Of a DNA stretch of 64,000 bases, positions 1 through 8,463 are shown in pieces. The position numbers were made by a program, and so were the translations under genes. Source of the DNA: Eutrophobius brisbanensis (GTDB lineage Bacteria; Pseudomonadota; Gammaproteobacteria; Eutrophobiales; Eutrophobiaceae); the NCBI GenBank assembly GCA_038131795.1, contig JAYPQE010000002.1, forward strand, positions 1-64,000, in the 5' to 3' direction. The notes below the pieces were generated by a model, which was given only the letters and a program-made list of their open reading frames with translations, was not told the origin of the DNA and made no database searches. The stretch's first letter is position 1. Every line of letters starts with the position of its first letter.

Positions 1-879
1 ATATCAGGACTGGCAGCCATGGGTGCAGATATTAAAGTCGACAAAGGCTATATCAAGGCAAGGGCAAAGAGACTGAAAGGGGCGCATCTGACTCTGGAAA
101 TGGTGACGGTGACCGGGACGGAAAACCTGATGATGGCTGCCGTCCTAGCTGATGGAAAAACGATCCTGGAAAATGCAGCCAGGGAACCGGAGGTCATTGA
201 TCTGGCACAGTGTTTAATTGCAATGGGCGCGAATATCCAGGGGGCTGGAACTGATACCATCGTTATAGAGGGTGTGGAATCTTTACATGGTGCACATTAC
301 ACCATATTACCGGACCGCATTGAAACAGGGACATTTTTAGTTGCCGTAGTCATGGCCGGTGGAAAAGTGAAATTGAAAAACACCCGGCCTGAGTTGCTGG
401 ATGCTGTGTTAGTAAAACTGAGAACAGCAGGTGCAGAAATTCAGCTGGATGACAACAGCATTACTGTGACAATGGCGGCCAGGAGGCCTAATGCTGTTGA
501 TATCCATACCTCTCCGTTTCCAGGTTTCCCAACGGACATGCAGGCACAATTTACAGCATTAAACTGTATTGCCGAGGGAAATGGCACGATCACTGAAACC
601 GTATTTGAAAACCGTTTTATGCATGTACAGGAATTACAACGTATGGGGGCCAATATAAAACTTGAAGGCAATACTGCCATTTGTAATGGTGTGGAGAAAC
701 TGGTCGCAGCACCTGTTATGGCAACCGACCTCAGGGCCTCAGCCAGCCTGGTCCTGGCGGGACTGGTTGCTGAAGGTGAAACAGTAGTCGATCGAATATA
801 CCATATCGATAGAGGCTATGAGACGATTGAAGAAAAGTTTCGCCAGCTCGGTGCAGAGATAAATCGAATCCCGGCGTAA
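1..879 (+). CDS. murA: UDP-N-acetylglucosamine 1-carboxyvinyltransferase MurA (5' end outside window)
   Basis: MurA transfers enolpyruvate from PEP to UDP-GlcNAc, the first committed step of peptidoglycan precursor synthesis in the cytoplasm. The frame is open from base 1, and an in-frame ATG at 19 is not the true start. About 292 C-terminal residues remain of a family length near 420. By comparison with E. coli MurA the missing part includes the catalytic Cys115 loop. Retained landmarks are PDRIETGTF, FPTDMQAQF (Asp305 of E. coli) and, near the end, HIDRGYE (Arg397). hisG follows 49 bases later on the same strand, as I recall for Pseudomonas. The family call is certain; only the start is unknown. 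Confidence 0.97.
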   Translation: MSGLAAMGADIKVDKGYIKARAKRLKGAHLTLEMVTVTGTENLMMAAVLADGKTILENAAREPEVIDLAQCLIAMGANIQGAGTDTIVIEGVESLHGAHYTILPDRIETGTFLVAVVMAGGKVKLKNTRPELLDAVLVKLRTAGAEIQLDDNSITVTMAARRPNAVDIHTSPFPGFPTDMQAQFTALNCIAEGNGTITETVFENRFMHVQELQRMGANIKLEGNTAICNGVEKLVAAPVMATDLRASASLVLAGLVAEGETVVDRIYHIDRGYETIEEKFRQLGAEINRIPA

Positions 880-928
880 TTCTAAATATATACAGCCAAT
901 TTTATATACTAATTAGCAGGTACCAAGA

Positions 929-1561
929 GTGATTAACAGTCTAACAATAGCCATTTCGAAAGGAAGGATCCTGGATGAGACATTACCGTTACTGGAGAAA
1001 ATAGGTATTGTCCCTGATGAAGACCCGAAAAAATCAAGAAAATTGATCCTTGGAACGAACCAGCCGGATGTGAAGCTAATTATTATCAGGGCCACAGACG
1101 TACCCACTTATGTGGAATATGGTGGCGCGGATGTGGGTATTGCGGGTAAGGATATATTACTGGAGCATGACAGCAGCGAATTATATGAACCCCTGGATCT
1201 GGGAATTGCAAAATGTAGATTAATGCTTGCAGAGCCGGCACAGAAAAAGACCGCTAATGGCAGATTAAGAATTGCTACCAAATATACCCGTACGGCCAGA
1301 CAGTATTTTACAAACCTGGGGATACAGGTGGAAATAATCAAGTTATATGGCTCAATGGAACTTGCCCCGGTGTTGGGGCTCGCCGACAAGATAGTTGACC
1401 TGGTGGATACCGGGAATACCCTCAAGGCAAACGGGTTAAAGGCCACTGATACGATTTGTGAAATCAGTTCCAGGCTGGTTGTGAACAAGGCGGCCATGAA
1501 ACTGAAAAGAGAACAAATAAAAGAATTAATAACCTCACTGGAAGAGATAGTTTCAAGATGA
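929..1561 (+). CDS. hisG: ATP phosphoribosyltransferase, short form (HisG)
   Basis: HisG condenses ATP with PRPP to phosphoribosyl-ATP, the first step of histidine synthesis. The start is a GTG. The 210-residue length is that of the short form, which lacks the C-terminal regulatory domain and in characterised cases works with the HisZ subunit. The PRPP-binding stretch DLVDTGNTLKANGL lies around residues 152-165. The stop codon overlaps the hisD start by four bases (ATGA), so the two are probably translationally coupled. No hisZ is present in this window, so any partner must be encoded elsewhere. Confidence 0.96.
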   Translation: MINSLTIAISKGRILDETLPLLEKIGIVPDEDPKKSRKLILGTNQPDVKLIIIRATDVPTYVEYGGADVGIAGKDILLEHDSSELYEPLDLGIAKCRLMLAEPAQKKTANGRLRIATKYTRTARQYFTNLGIQVEIIKLYGSMELAPVLGLADKIVDLVDTGNTLKANGLKATDTICEISSRLVVNKAAMKLKREQIKELITSLEEIVSR

Positions 1562-2862
1562 TTTCCATAATAAAATTTAGTGAATCTGACGCCGATTTCA
1601 CAGATTCATTGCGTAAAGTTGCAACTGTAATGGCGCAAACTGATCCAGAGCTTACCAAAAGTGTGATTGAAATAGTCGCTGATGTCCGTGACAGGGGTGA
1701 TGATGCCCTGGTTGAATATACCAATCGGTTTGATCGCAGAAATAGTGTAATTGAAGACCTGGAGGTCCCAAAAAAGCGTTGGGATGATAGTAAAAAAGAG
1801 GTTTCCGGTGAATTGATTGAGGCATTGGAGTATGCCGCATCAAGGATAACCAGTTACGCTGAGCACCAAAAGGCAGAGTCATGGTCTTATGAGGACAGTG
1901 ATGGGATTGAACTGGGGCAGCAGATCACTGCGGTTGAAAAAGCGGGTATTTATGTTCCGGGAGGGAAGGCGGCCTATCCGTCGTCGGTGTTGATGAACTG
2001 TATACCGGCCAGGGTGGCTGGTGTGGATGAGGTCATCATGGTGGTGCCTGCCCCTGAAGATAATTTGAACCCGGTAGTGCTTGCCGCAGCTTCCATTGCG
2101 GGGGTAGACAGGGTATTTAGCATTGGTGGGGCACAGGCTATTGCCGCTCTGGCCTATGGCACGGCCACTATTCCCCAGGTAGATAAGATCGTTGGTCCGG
2201 GTAACCGTTATGTTGCGGAGGCAAAGCGCCTTGTTTATGGGACAGTGGGAATCGATATGGTTGCAGGTCCATCTGAAGTCTTGATTGTGACGGACGGGGG
2301 TTGCAATCCCGACTGGATAGCCATGGATATGTTTGCCCAGGCTGAACATGATGAAGATGCCAGATCCATACTGGTTAGTACTGACGAGAACTTTATTGAT
2401 GATGTATATGAAAGTATTAACAAGTTATTGCCAGAAATGGAGCGTCGGGATTTTATACAGGGAGCCCTGGAGAACCATGGGGCGTTAATTTCAGTATCAT
2501 CAATAGATTCTGCAATTAAAATTATTAATCAGATTGCGCCGGAACATCTTGAACTTGCCCTTAAGCAACCGGAATCAATATTGCCGCAAATCAGGAGTGC
2601 GGGAGCTATCTTTTTAGGACCCTATACTTCAGAATCATTGGGAGACTACTGTGCCGGGCCTAATCATGTCCTGCCCACGGCCCGTTCAGCACGATTTTCA
2701 TCGCCACTGGGAGTATACGATTTTCAAAAACGTACTTCGATAATCAAATGTTCCCAGGCGTCAGCCAGGCATCTTGCAAAAACCGCATCAACACTTGCAA
2801 GGGGAGAAGGATTAACCGCCCATGCAAGATCGGCAGAAATGCGCACACTGGATGAAAGCTGA
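1558..2862 (+). CDS. hisD: Histidinol dehydrogenase HisD
   Basis: HisD is a zinc enzyme that oxidises histidinol to histidine in two NAD-dependent steps, ending the pathway. The 434-residue length is normal. Visible motifs are GPGNRYVAEAK near residue 212, AQAEHD near 259-264 (zinc ligands Gln and His), APEHLEL near 328 (catalytic Glu-His), DYCAGPNHVLPT near 363 and GLTAHARSAEM near 418 (zinc ligand His). It overlaps hisG by four bases. In Pseudomonas hisC usually follows; here the next gene is a convergent protease only four bases away, so hisC is missing from this locus. Confidence 0.97.
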   Translation: MISIIKFSESDADFTDSLRKVATVMAQTDPELTKSVIEIVADVRDRGDDALVEYTNRFDRRNSVIEDLEVPKKRWDDSKKEVSGELIEALEYAASRITSYAEHQKAESWSYEDSDGIELGQQITAVEKAGIYVPGGKAAYPSSVLMNCIPARVAGVDEVIMVVPAPEDNLNPVVLAAASIAGVDRVFSIGGAQAIAALAYGTATIPQVDKIVGPGNRYVAEAKRLVYGTVGIDMVAGPSEVLIVTDGGCNPDWIAMDMFAQAEHDEDARSILVSTDENFIDDVYESINKLLPEMERRDFIQGALENHGALISVSSIDSAIKIINQIAPEHLELALKQPESILPQIRSAGAIFLGPYTSESLGDYCAGPNHVLPTARSARFSSPLGVYDFQKRTSIIKCSQASARHLAKTASTLARGEGLTAHARSAEMRTLDES

Positions 2863-2866
2863 GGAA

Positions 2867-4021
2867 TCAGCGAATAATTTTAGGCCGTTGAGTGACTTCT
2901 GCCGTTATAAATATGCGGCCCCAGTTTCTTATAATATCCAGAGTGATGATTTCGCCAGGCTTATAACTTGAAATTATTTGCACGGCCTGCTGTGAGTCCT
3001 GCAGAAGGTGGCCATTGACTTCAATAATTATGTCGCCCGGCATGACACCGGCATCAGCGGCTGGACTATCGCTGAATACGGCTGTTACAAAAATTCCTGA
3101 GGCGTCCAGGCCCAATGCCTCAGAAATATCTGCTGGTACGGGTTGAGGGACGATTCCCAGCCAGCCCCGTTCTACAAACCCCCTGCTAATTAGTTGCTGC
3201 ATCACATCGATGGCTTGATCAATAGGAATTGCAAAACCAATTCCCTGAGAACCGCCGGTGTTTGAGACAATTGCGGTATTGATTCCTATTAGTTCACCTC
3301 TGGCATTAATCAATGCGCCGCCTGAATTCCCAGGATTAATAGCGGCATCGGTCTGTATAAAGTCTTCGATCAGGTTGATACCCACCCTGTTACGGCGGGT
3401 GGCACTGATTATTCCCTGGGTGACAGTTTGTCCAAAGTTATAGGGATTACCAATTGCCATAACGATATCCCCAACCCTGAGCGCATCTGATTTTCCAATC
3501 GGTGCTACCGGCAGGTTTTCAAGGTCAATTAGTAAAACGGCAAGGTCAGTTTCAGTATCTATACCTACAATTTCGGCAGATGTCTGACGGCCATCATATA
3601 AAGTAACCTGAATATCATTTGCCTCGGTGATGACATGAGCGTTTGTAAGCAGATAGCCGGAATCATTCAAGATGACACCGGATCCAAGATTATTATTAAT
3701 CTCCTGTTCCTGAGGTATATCGCCAAAAAATCGTCTCAATAGGGGATCTTGAAATAATGGATTACTCTGATCAGTTCTCAACTGCCTGGCATAGACATTG
3801 ACCACAGCGGGCGTCGCCCGTGAGATGGAATCATTATACGAGATGATTTCCACAGGATTTTTTACCGATGTCGGGATATTATTTAACTGTTGTTCTGGAT
3901 ACGGAAGAAATTTTTCCGGGAAAGTGAAAAGCAGGATAAACGCTATTGCCAGTCCACAAATACTGAACTGAATAAGGAATTTTACTACATTTATTAGCCG
4001 GTTTGGTTTCATTGAATGCAC
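2867..4021 (-). CDS. degS: Membrane-anchored trypsin-like serine protease, DegS/AlgW type
   Basis: This is an HtrA-family periplasmic protease. The known role of DegS/AlgW is to sense misfolded outer membrane proteins through the PDZ domain and cut the anti-sigma factor RseA/MucA, freeing sigma-E/AlgU. A single membrane segment covers roughly residues 11-33. The catalytic triad is complete: His129 (TNAHV), Asp159 (TETDLAVL) and Ser233 (NPGNSGGAL). One PDZ domain spans about residues 275-375. One PDZ plus a membrane anchor favours DegS over DegP/DegQ. At 384 residues it is slightly longer than E. coli DegS. An alternative start lies three codons in. It converges on hisD and diverges from petA. 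The stress-sensing role is inferred from the family. Confidence 0.9.
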   Translation of the reverse strand: MHSMKPNRLINVVKFLIQFSICGLAIAFILLFTFPEKFLPYPEQQLNNIPTSVKNPVEIISYNDSISRATPAVVNVYARQLRTDQSNPLFQDPLLRRFFGDIPQEQEINNNLGSGVILNDSGYLLTNAHVITEANDIQVTLYDGRQTSAEIVGIDTETDLAVLLIDLENLPVAPIGKSDALRVGDIVMAIGNPYNFGQTVTQGIISATRRNRVGINLIEDFIQTDAAINPGNSGGALINARGELIGINTAIVSNTGGSQGIGFAIPIDQAIDVMQQLISRGFVERGWLGIVPQPVPADISEALGLDASGIFVTAVFSDSPAADAGVMPGDIIIEVNGHLLQDSQQAVQIISSYKPGEIITLDIIRNWGRIFITAEVTQRPKIIR

Positions 4022-4100
4022 AATTATCGCCCAATTTTGCCGGTGCTTGCTACTTCACGATAAAATTGCTGTTGTGACAGCAGGATTTTGCCTTTGATAC

Positions 4101-4128
4101 TTATACATATCGTCTAACGTGGTATAAT
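4101..4128 (+). promoter_or_regulatory. Candidate sigma-70 promoter for petABC (extended -10)
   Basis: TATAAT at 4123-4128 is preceded by TGG, giving an extended -10 of the form TGnTATAAT. A weak -35-like TTATAC lies 16 bases upstream at 4101-4106. It sits in the 155-base divergent gap between degS and petA and would start transcription near 4135, about 40 bases before the petA ATG. This is read by eye only. Confidence 0.55.
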
Positions 4129-4176
4129 TCCGTTGATAATACCCACCAACCTAACTGTTTTGGGGAAAACAAGAAA

Positions 4177-4779
4177 ATGAGTACAGATGGTATAGATATT
4201 AATCGCAGACGGTTTCTGACCACGACAGCATCCGTCGCTGGCGGTGCGGGCGCGGTTGCCACAAGTCTTCCTTTTATAGCCACCATGACACCCAGTGCTA
4301 AAACCAGGGCCATTGGTGCGCCCGTTGAAGTTGAAATCGGGTACTTACAACCGGGACAACTCAAGATTGACCAGTGGCAGGGTAAGCCGGTATGGATCAT
4401 AAGACGTTCAGATTCGTCTCTTGGGACCATAGCAGAACAGGATGATGTGGTTGCTGATCCAGAATCGGATGTTGAACAGCAACCGGAATATGCAAAGAAT
4501 GAATACCGCTCCATCAAGCCTGAATATTTAATTGTGCTTGGTGTTTGTACCCATCTTGGTTGTTCACCCACGTATGTCAGGCGAGAGGAAGCAGACACTC
4601 ATAACCTGGGTAGTGAATGGAAGGGTGGTTTTTTCTGTCCATGTCATGGCAGTCGATTTGACCTGGCAGGCAGGGTATACAGTGGTGTACCCGCACCGAC
4701 CAACCTGGTTGTTCCCCCTCATAAGTATTTGAGTGATACCAGAGTGTTAATCGGTGAGGATTCAGGAGAGAACTCATGA
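4177..4779 (+). CDS. petA: Ubiquinol-cytochrome c reductase Rieske iron-sulfur subunit
   Basis: This is the 2Fe-2S subunit of the bc1 complex, which takes electrons from ubiquinol at the Qo site and passes them to cytochrome c1 on the periplasmic side. The N-terminus has a twin-arginine-like RRRFL followed by a hydrophobic stretch (residues 10-35) that serves as Tat signal and membrane anchor. Cluster ligands are in CTHLGC (about residues 124-129) and CPCHGS (about 155-160). The length of 200 is typical. A GGGG ribosome-binding site lies upstream. The stop overlaps the petB start as ATGA, so petABC is one operon. Confidence 0.97.
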   Translation: MSTDGIDINRRRFLTTTASVAGGAGAVATSLPFIATMTPSAKTRAIGAPVEVEIGYLQPGQLKIDQWQGKPVWIIRRSDSSLGTIAEQDDVVADPESDVEQQPEYAKNEYRSIKPEYLIVLGVCTHLGCSPTYVRREEADTHNLGSEWKGGFFCPCHGSRFDLAGRVYSGVPAPTNLVVPPHKYLSDTRVLIGEDSGENS

Positions 4780-5999
4780 TTAAATATATTCTTGCACTGA
4801 GAGACTGGATCGATGCGAGATTTCCACTTATGGAGGAGTGGAATAAGCACGCAGGCCAGTATTACGCACCTAAAAATTTCAACTTCTGGTATTACTTTGG
4901 TGTACTGAGCATGGTGGTTCTGGTACTCCAGATCGTTACCGGCATCTGGTTGACCATGAATTACAAACCGGCTGCAGATCTTGCTTTTGCATCCGTAGAA
5001 TACATTATGCGGGATGTGGAATGGGGTTGGTGGATGCGGTATATGCATTCCACCGGCGCCAGCGCTTTTTTTATTGTTGTCTATCTGCATATGTACCGGG
5101 CAATGTTATATGGTTCCTATAAAAAGCCCAGGGAGTTAATCTGGCTAATCGGTATGCTCATATACTTTACCTTGATGGGCGAGGCCTTTTTTGGGTATCT
5201 GTTGCCTTGGGGCCAGATGTCTTACTGGGGGGCGCAGGTAATTATCTCACTGTTTGGTGCCTTACCTATTATCGGCGACGATTTGTCGCTGTGGATCCGC
5301 GGTGATTTCGTGGTATCTGATGTGACCCTGAACCGTTTCTTTGCCCTGCATGTAATTGCATTGCCGCTTGTCCTATGTGGACTGGTGGTTGCCCATATAC
5401 TGGCCTTACATGAAGTGGGGTCAAATAATCCAGATGGGATTGAGATCAAGGAACACAAAGATGAGAATGGCATCCCTCTGGACGGCATTCCCTTTCATCC
5501 ATATTACACAGTTAAAGATACTGTGGGTGTGGTTATCTTTATGATCCTGTTTGTATCAGTGGTATTTTTCTGGCCGGAGATGAACGGTTATTTTCTGGAA
5601 CATGCAAACTTCGTCCCGGCAGATCCATTAAAGACGCCTGAGCACATTGCACCCGTTTGGTATTTTACACCGTTTTACGCCATTTTAAGGGCAGTACCCT
5701 TTAAACTTGGCGGGGTAATTGCTATGGGGGCGGCCACAATATTATTTTGTTTTCTGCCCTGGCTGGATCGAAGCAAGGTAAAATCCATCCGTTATCGGGG
5801 CATTAAATACAAGTTGGCATTGACGGCATTTACTATCAGCTTTTTAGTACTGGGCTGGTTAGGAATGCAACCGGCAACCCCGTTTTACACCATGTTGGCA
5901 AGAGGATTTTCAGTAGTGTATTTCCTGTTTTTCCTGTTAATGCCTTTTTATACAAGTTCTGATAACGATAAACCTGTCCCAGACAGGGTGAGAGTCTGA
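4776..5999 (+). CDS. petB: Ubiquinol-cytochrome c reductase cytochrome b
   Basis: Cytochrome b is the membrane core of the bc1 complex and carries hemes bL and bH and the Qo and Qi quinone sites. At 407 residues with about eight hydrophobic segments it matches full-length proteobacterial cytochrome b. Heme histidines are visible in MRYMHSTGAS and YLHMYR in the second helix, and in LHVIALP and VVAHILALHE in the fourth. The Qo-site motif usually written PEWY reads PVWY here (about residue 293), in APVWYFTPFYAILR; see findings. It overlaps petA by four bases and is followed two bases later by petC. Confidence 0.97.
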   Translation: MIKYILALRDWIDARFPLMEEWNKHAGQYYAPKNFNFWYYFGVLSMVVLVLQIVTGIWLTMNYKPAADLAFASVEYIMRDVEWGWWMRYMHSTGASAFFIVVYLHMYRAMLYGSYKKPRELIWLIGMLIYFTLMGEAFFGYLLPWGQMSYWGAQVIISLFGALPIIGDDLSLWIRGDFVVSDVTLNRFFALHVIALPLVLCGLVVAHILALHEVGSNNPDGIEIKEHKDENGIPLDGIPFHPYYTVKDTVGVVIFMILFVSVVFFWPEMNGYFLEHANFVPADPLKTPEHIAPVWYFTPFYAILRAVPFKLGGVIAMGAATILFCFLPWLDRSKVKSIRYRGIKYKLALTAFTISFLVLGWLGMQPATPFYTMLARGFSVVYFLFFLLMPFYTSSDNDKPVPDRVRV

Positions 6000-6001
6000 C
6001 C

Positions 6002-6754
6002 ATGCGTATTTATATATTATTAATCGCCCTATTATTTAACCCCGGATGGTTAAGCGCAGCAGAAGGTGTAATGCCTTATGAATTTTCCCCGGATCTCTCA
6101 GATAATGAAGCCTTACAGCGCGGAGCCAGGACCTTTGTAAATTATTGCCTGTCCTGTCACTCGGCATCATACATGCGCTATAACCGTATGGGTGAAGACC
6201 TGGGCATCCCTGACGATGTATTGGTTGAAAACTTCATGTTTGGCACGGATAAAGTCGGCGACACGATGGATATTGCCATGTCTCCAGAAACAGGCGAGAT
6301 GTATTTTGGGATTGCCCCCCCAGACCTATCTGTTACGGCAAGAGCAAGAGGCGCGGAATGGCTATATAACTATTTTATGACCTTTTATCTAGACCCATCC
6401 AAGCCCTCCGGCGTCAATAACCTGGTGTTCAAGGATGTGGCCATGCCGCATGTATTATGGGAGTTACAAGGATGGCAGGAGGCCGTTTATCATGAGACAG
6501 CCGGGGCAGATGGTGAGGTTGTCAGGACTATCGATCACCTAGAATTAGCACAAGAACCAACAAACAAACCTGCCGCTTATCAGGGAGAGAGTTACGAACA
6601 AACGGTGAGCGACCTGGTCAATTTTATGGTTTACCTGGGAGAACCTATACAGTTAAAACGTAAGTCGTATGGTGTTTGGGTTATTCTCTACCTGGTGTTT
6701 TTACTGGTAATCGTCTATTTCCTTAAAAAGGAATACTGGAAAGACGTGCACTAG
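6002..6754 (+). CDS. petC: Ubiquinol-cytochrome c reductase cytochrome c1
   Basis: Cytochrome c1 accepts electrons from the Rieske protein and passes them to soluble or membrane cytochrome c or to a terminal oxidase. It has a cleavable signal sequence (about residues 1-19, ending SAA), the heme attachment site CLSCH near residue 49 with the RYNRMGEDLGI segment after it, a probable axial Met in KDVAMPHVLWE, and a C-terminal membrane anchor (about residues 223-242). The 250-residue length is usual. It is the last gene of petABC. Only 46 bases separate it from sspA, so some read-through transcription is likely. Confidence 0.96.
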   Translation: MRIYILLIALLFNPGWLSAAEGVMPYEFSPDLSDNEALQRGARTFVNYCLSCHSASYMRYNRMGEDLGIPDDVLVENFMFGTDKVGDTMDIAMSPETGEMYFGIAPPDLSVTARARGAEWLYNYFMTFYLDPSKPSGVNNLVFKDVAMPHVLWELQGWQEAVYHETAGADGEVVRTIDHLELAQEPTNKPAAYQGESYEQTVSDLVNFMVYLGEPIQLKRKSYGVWVILYLVFLLVIVYFLKKEYWKDVH

Positions 6755-6800
6755 TAGCAATATCTTAAAATAATAATTAAATCGTCTTAGGAGAATTATA

Positions 6801-7430
6801 ATGACGAGTGTGGCGAACAGGCGCTCAGTCATGGTCTTGTATTCTGATACTACTAGTCCGATAGGGCATGCAGTCAGGATCGTCCTGGCTGAAAAGGACA
6901 TTAATGTGGAAATCAATTATGTCACAGGGAATAGCCTCCCGGAGGAAGTATCAGAAATCAATCCATATAATACAGCCTTAACTTTAATAGATCGTGATCT
7001 GGTGCTTTATGACGCACAGATTATGATGGAATATCTTGATGAAAGATTTCCGCACCCTCCTTTAATGCCGGTAGACCCGGTTGCCCGTGCCAGTAACCGT
7101 CAACTGAGATATCGCGTCATTCAGGATTTATATAGCTGCGTTGAAGAGTTGGAAAGTGAGAATGAAATATCTGTCGCATATGCGAAGAAAAAGCTGAAAG
7201 ATCATTTAACTGCAATATCTGTAGTATTTGCTCAAAAACCTTATTTTATGTCTGATGAATACACCCTGGTAGACTGCTGTATGGCACCGTTACTGTGGCG
7301 GTTGGAAAATTATGGAATCAAGTTACCGGCTTCTGCCAAACCACTCATGAAATATGCAGAAAGTTTATTTGAACGCGAGCCGTTCAAACTTAGCTTGTCG
7401 GAACATGAGCAGGAAATAAAAACTTCATAG
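6801..7430 (+). CDS. sspA: Stringent starvation protein A (SspA)
   Basis: SspA has a glutathione S-transferase fold without transferase activity. It binds RNA polymerase and changes promoter choice in stationary phase and stress. The thioredoxin-like N-terminal half includes the segment MVLYSDTTSPIGHAVRIVLAEK, which has no catalytic Ser/Tyr as expected for SspA; the all-helical C-terminal half holds PYFMSDEYTLVDCCMAPLLWR. AGGAGAA at about 6789-6795 is a good ribosome-binding site. The order petABC-sspA-sspB is shared with Pseudomonas. The stop overlaps a possible GTG start of sspB (TAGTG). Confidence 0.93.
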   Translation: MTSVANRRSVMVLYSDTTSPIGHAVRIVLAEKDINVEINYVTGNSLPEEVSEINPYNTALTLIDRDLVLYDAQIMMEYLDERFPHPPLMPVDPVARASNRQLRYRVIQDLYSCVEELESENEISVAYAKKKLKDHLTAISVVFAQKPYFMSDEYTLVDCCMAPLLWRLENYGIKLPASAKPLMKYAESLFEREPFKLSLSEHEQEIKTS

Positions 7431-7816
7431 TGGAAATGAATTCCAATCGTCCATATCTTTTGCGCGCGTTAAATGACTGGATCATTGATAATGAAATGAC
7501 GCCACATCTGTTGATAGACGCCGACTTTCCAGGTACCAGTGTTCCGCAGGAGTTTATCCAGGATGGTAAGATTGTTTTAAATATCTCTCCTGCAGCAGTC
7601 ACAAACCTGTTGATAGACAATGATAGCGTCTCCTTTTCTGCACGATTTGCCGGGGTATCTACGAGCATTTATTTACCAGTAGGTGCAGTTACAGCAATAT
7701 ATGCCAAGGAAAATGGCCATGGTATGATCTTCCCTGAAGATAATCAGGAAAGCATAGATCAGGAAGTGAAGCCTCCAAGAACGGACAAGAGACCAGAGTT
7801 AAAGATAGTTAAGTAG
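7430..7816 (+). CDS. sspB: ClpXP protease specificity-enhancing factor SspB
   Basis: SspB tethers ssrA-tagged proteins (and RseA) to ClpX for degradation. The folded N-terminal domain begins with NSNRPYLLRALNDW, close to the canonical start. The middle has FAGVSTSIYLPVGAVTAIYAKENG, the substrate-groove strand. The tail is acidic then basic, ending RPELKIVK; that end is the ClpX-binding peptide in E. coli. The GTG at 7430 overlaps the sspA stop. The ATG at 7436 may be the true start, because homologues begin two to four residues before SxRPY. Neither start has a clear ribosome-binding site, which fits coupling to sspA. Confidence 0.93.
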   Translation: MEMNSNRPYLLRALNDWIIDNEMTPHLLIDADFPGTSVPQEFIQDGKIVLNISPAAVTNLLIDNDSVSFSARFAGVSTSIYLPVGAVTAIYAKENGHGMIFPEDNQESIDQEVKPPRTDKRPELKIVK

Positions 7817-7844
7817 TCTTTCTTATCTAAAATCTACAAGCTTA

Positions 7845-7882
7845 ACCAGTCCTGTTAAAAGCCAGGCTAATTTTTTTAGACT
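7845..7882 (+). terminator. Weak candidate terminator after sspB
   Basis: An imperfect hairpin (TTAACCAG with CCAGGCTAA, with mismatches) is followed by a run of seven T. It lies in the 66-base gap between convergent sspB and dolP. The stem is poor, so this is a suggestion only. Confidence 0.3.
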
Positions 7883-8461
7883 TTAGTCAGTGTACTGAAA
7901 CAATCTAACCACTTTTTGCACACCGCCCGTTGTACGGGCAATTTCCGTGGCCGCATCTGCTTTTGCCCTGGGTAATAAACCCATAAGATAAACGACCCCC
8001 TTTTCTGTAACTACCTTTGTATTCAGTGCCGAGGCGGCTTTATCTGCAGCCAGTTTTGCTTTTACCTTTGAAGTGATGACTGAGTCACTACTGCGCGACA
8101 TAAATGAACTGGGCGCCGCAATGGTAATTTCATTATGTACGCTGGTGACTTTTTCAATATTTCTGACTATATCAATAATTTTATCTCTCATGGCCTCAGT
8201 TGGCGCTTCTCCAGTAACCAGGACAACAGTATTGAAACTGGTGAAATTAACGTGTGACCCTTGCCTGAGTTCTTTGTCTGAAAAGATAGCTTCGGACGCT
8301 TTTAGTTCTATGGCCTGATCTTCTATAACGGTTCCTGTAGTTCGTTTGTCTGAGGCCACAGATGCCCCGGCAGCAACGCCTGTTACAGCTACAGCAGCGC
8401 AACCATTTAAGATTACAATCGATAGGATAAGTAAGTATATATTTACCCTGGATTTCAACAT
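7883..8461 (-). CDS. dolP: BON-domain outer membrane lipoprotein DolP (YraP)
   Basis: DolP is a periplasm-facing lipoprotein that supports outer membrane integrity and, in E. coli, BAM function and daughter-cell separation. The signal peptide ends in the lipobox LNGC, with the lipidated Cys at residue 21. Two BON domains follow, roughly residues 50-115 and 125-190. The 192-residue length matches E. coli DolP. The order rsmI, lpoA, yraN, diaA, dolP is the same as in E. coli, which supports the name. It lies two bases after diaA and is probably in its operon. Confidence 0.9.
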   Translation of the reverse strand: MLKSRVNIYLLILSIVILNGCAAVAVTGVAAGASVASDKRTTGTVIEDQAIELKASEAIFSDKELRQGSHVNFTSFNTVVLVTGEAPTEAMRDKIIDIVRNIEKVTSVHNEITIAAPSSFMSRSSDSVITSKVKAKLAADKAASALNTKVVTEKGVVYLMGLLPRAKADAATEIARTTGGVQKVVRLFQYTD

Positions 8462-8463
8462 AG

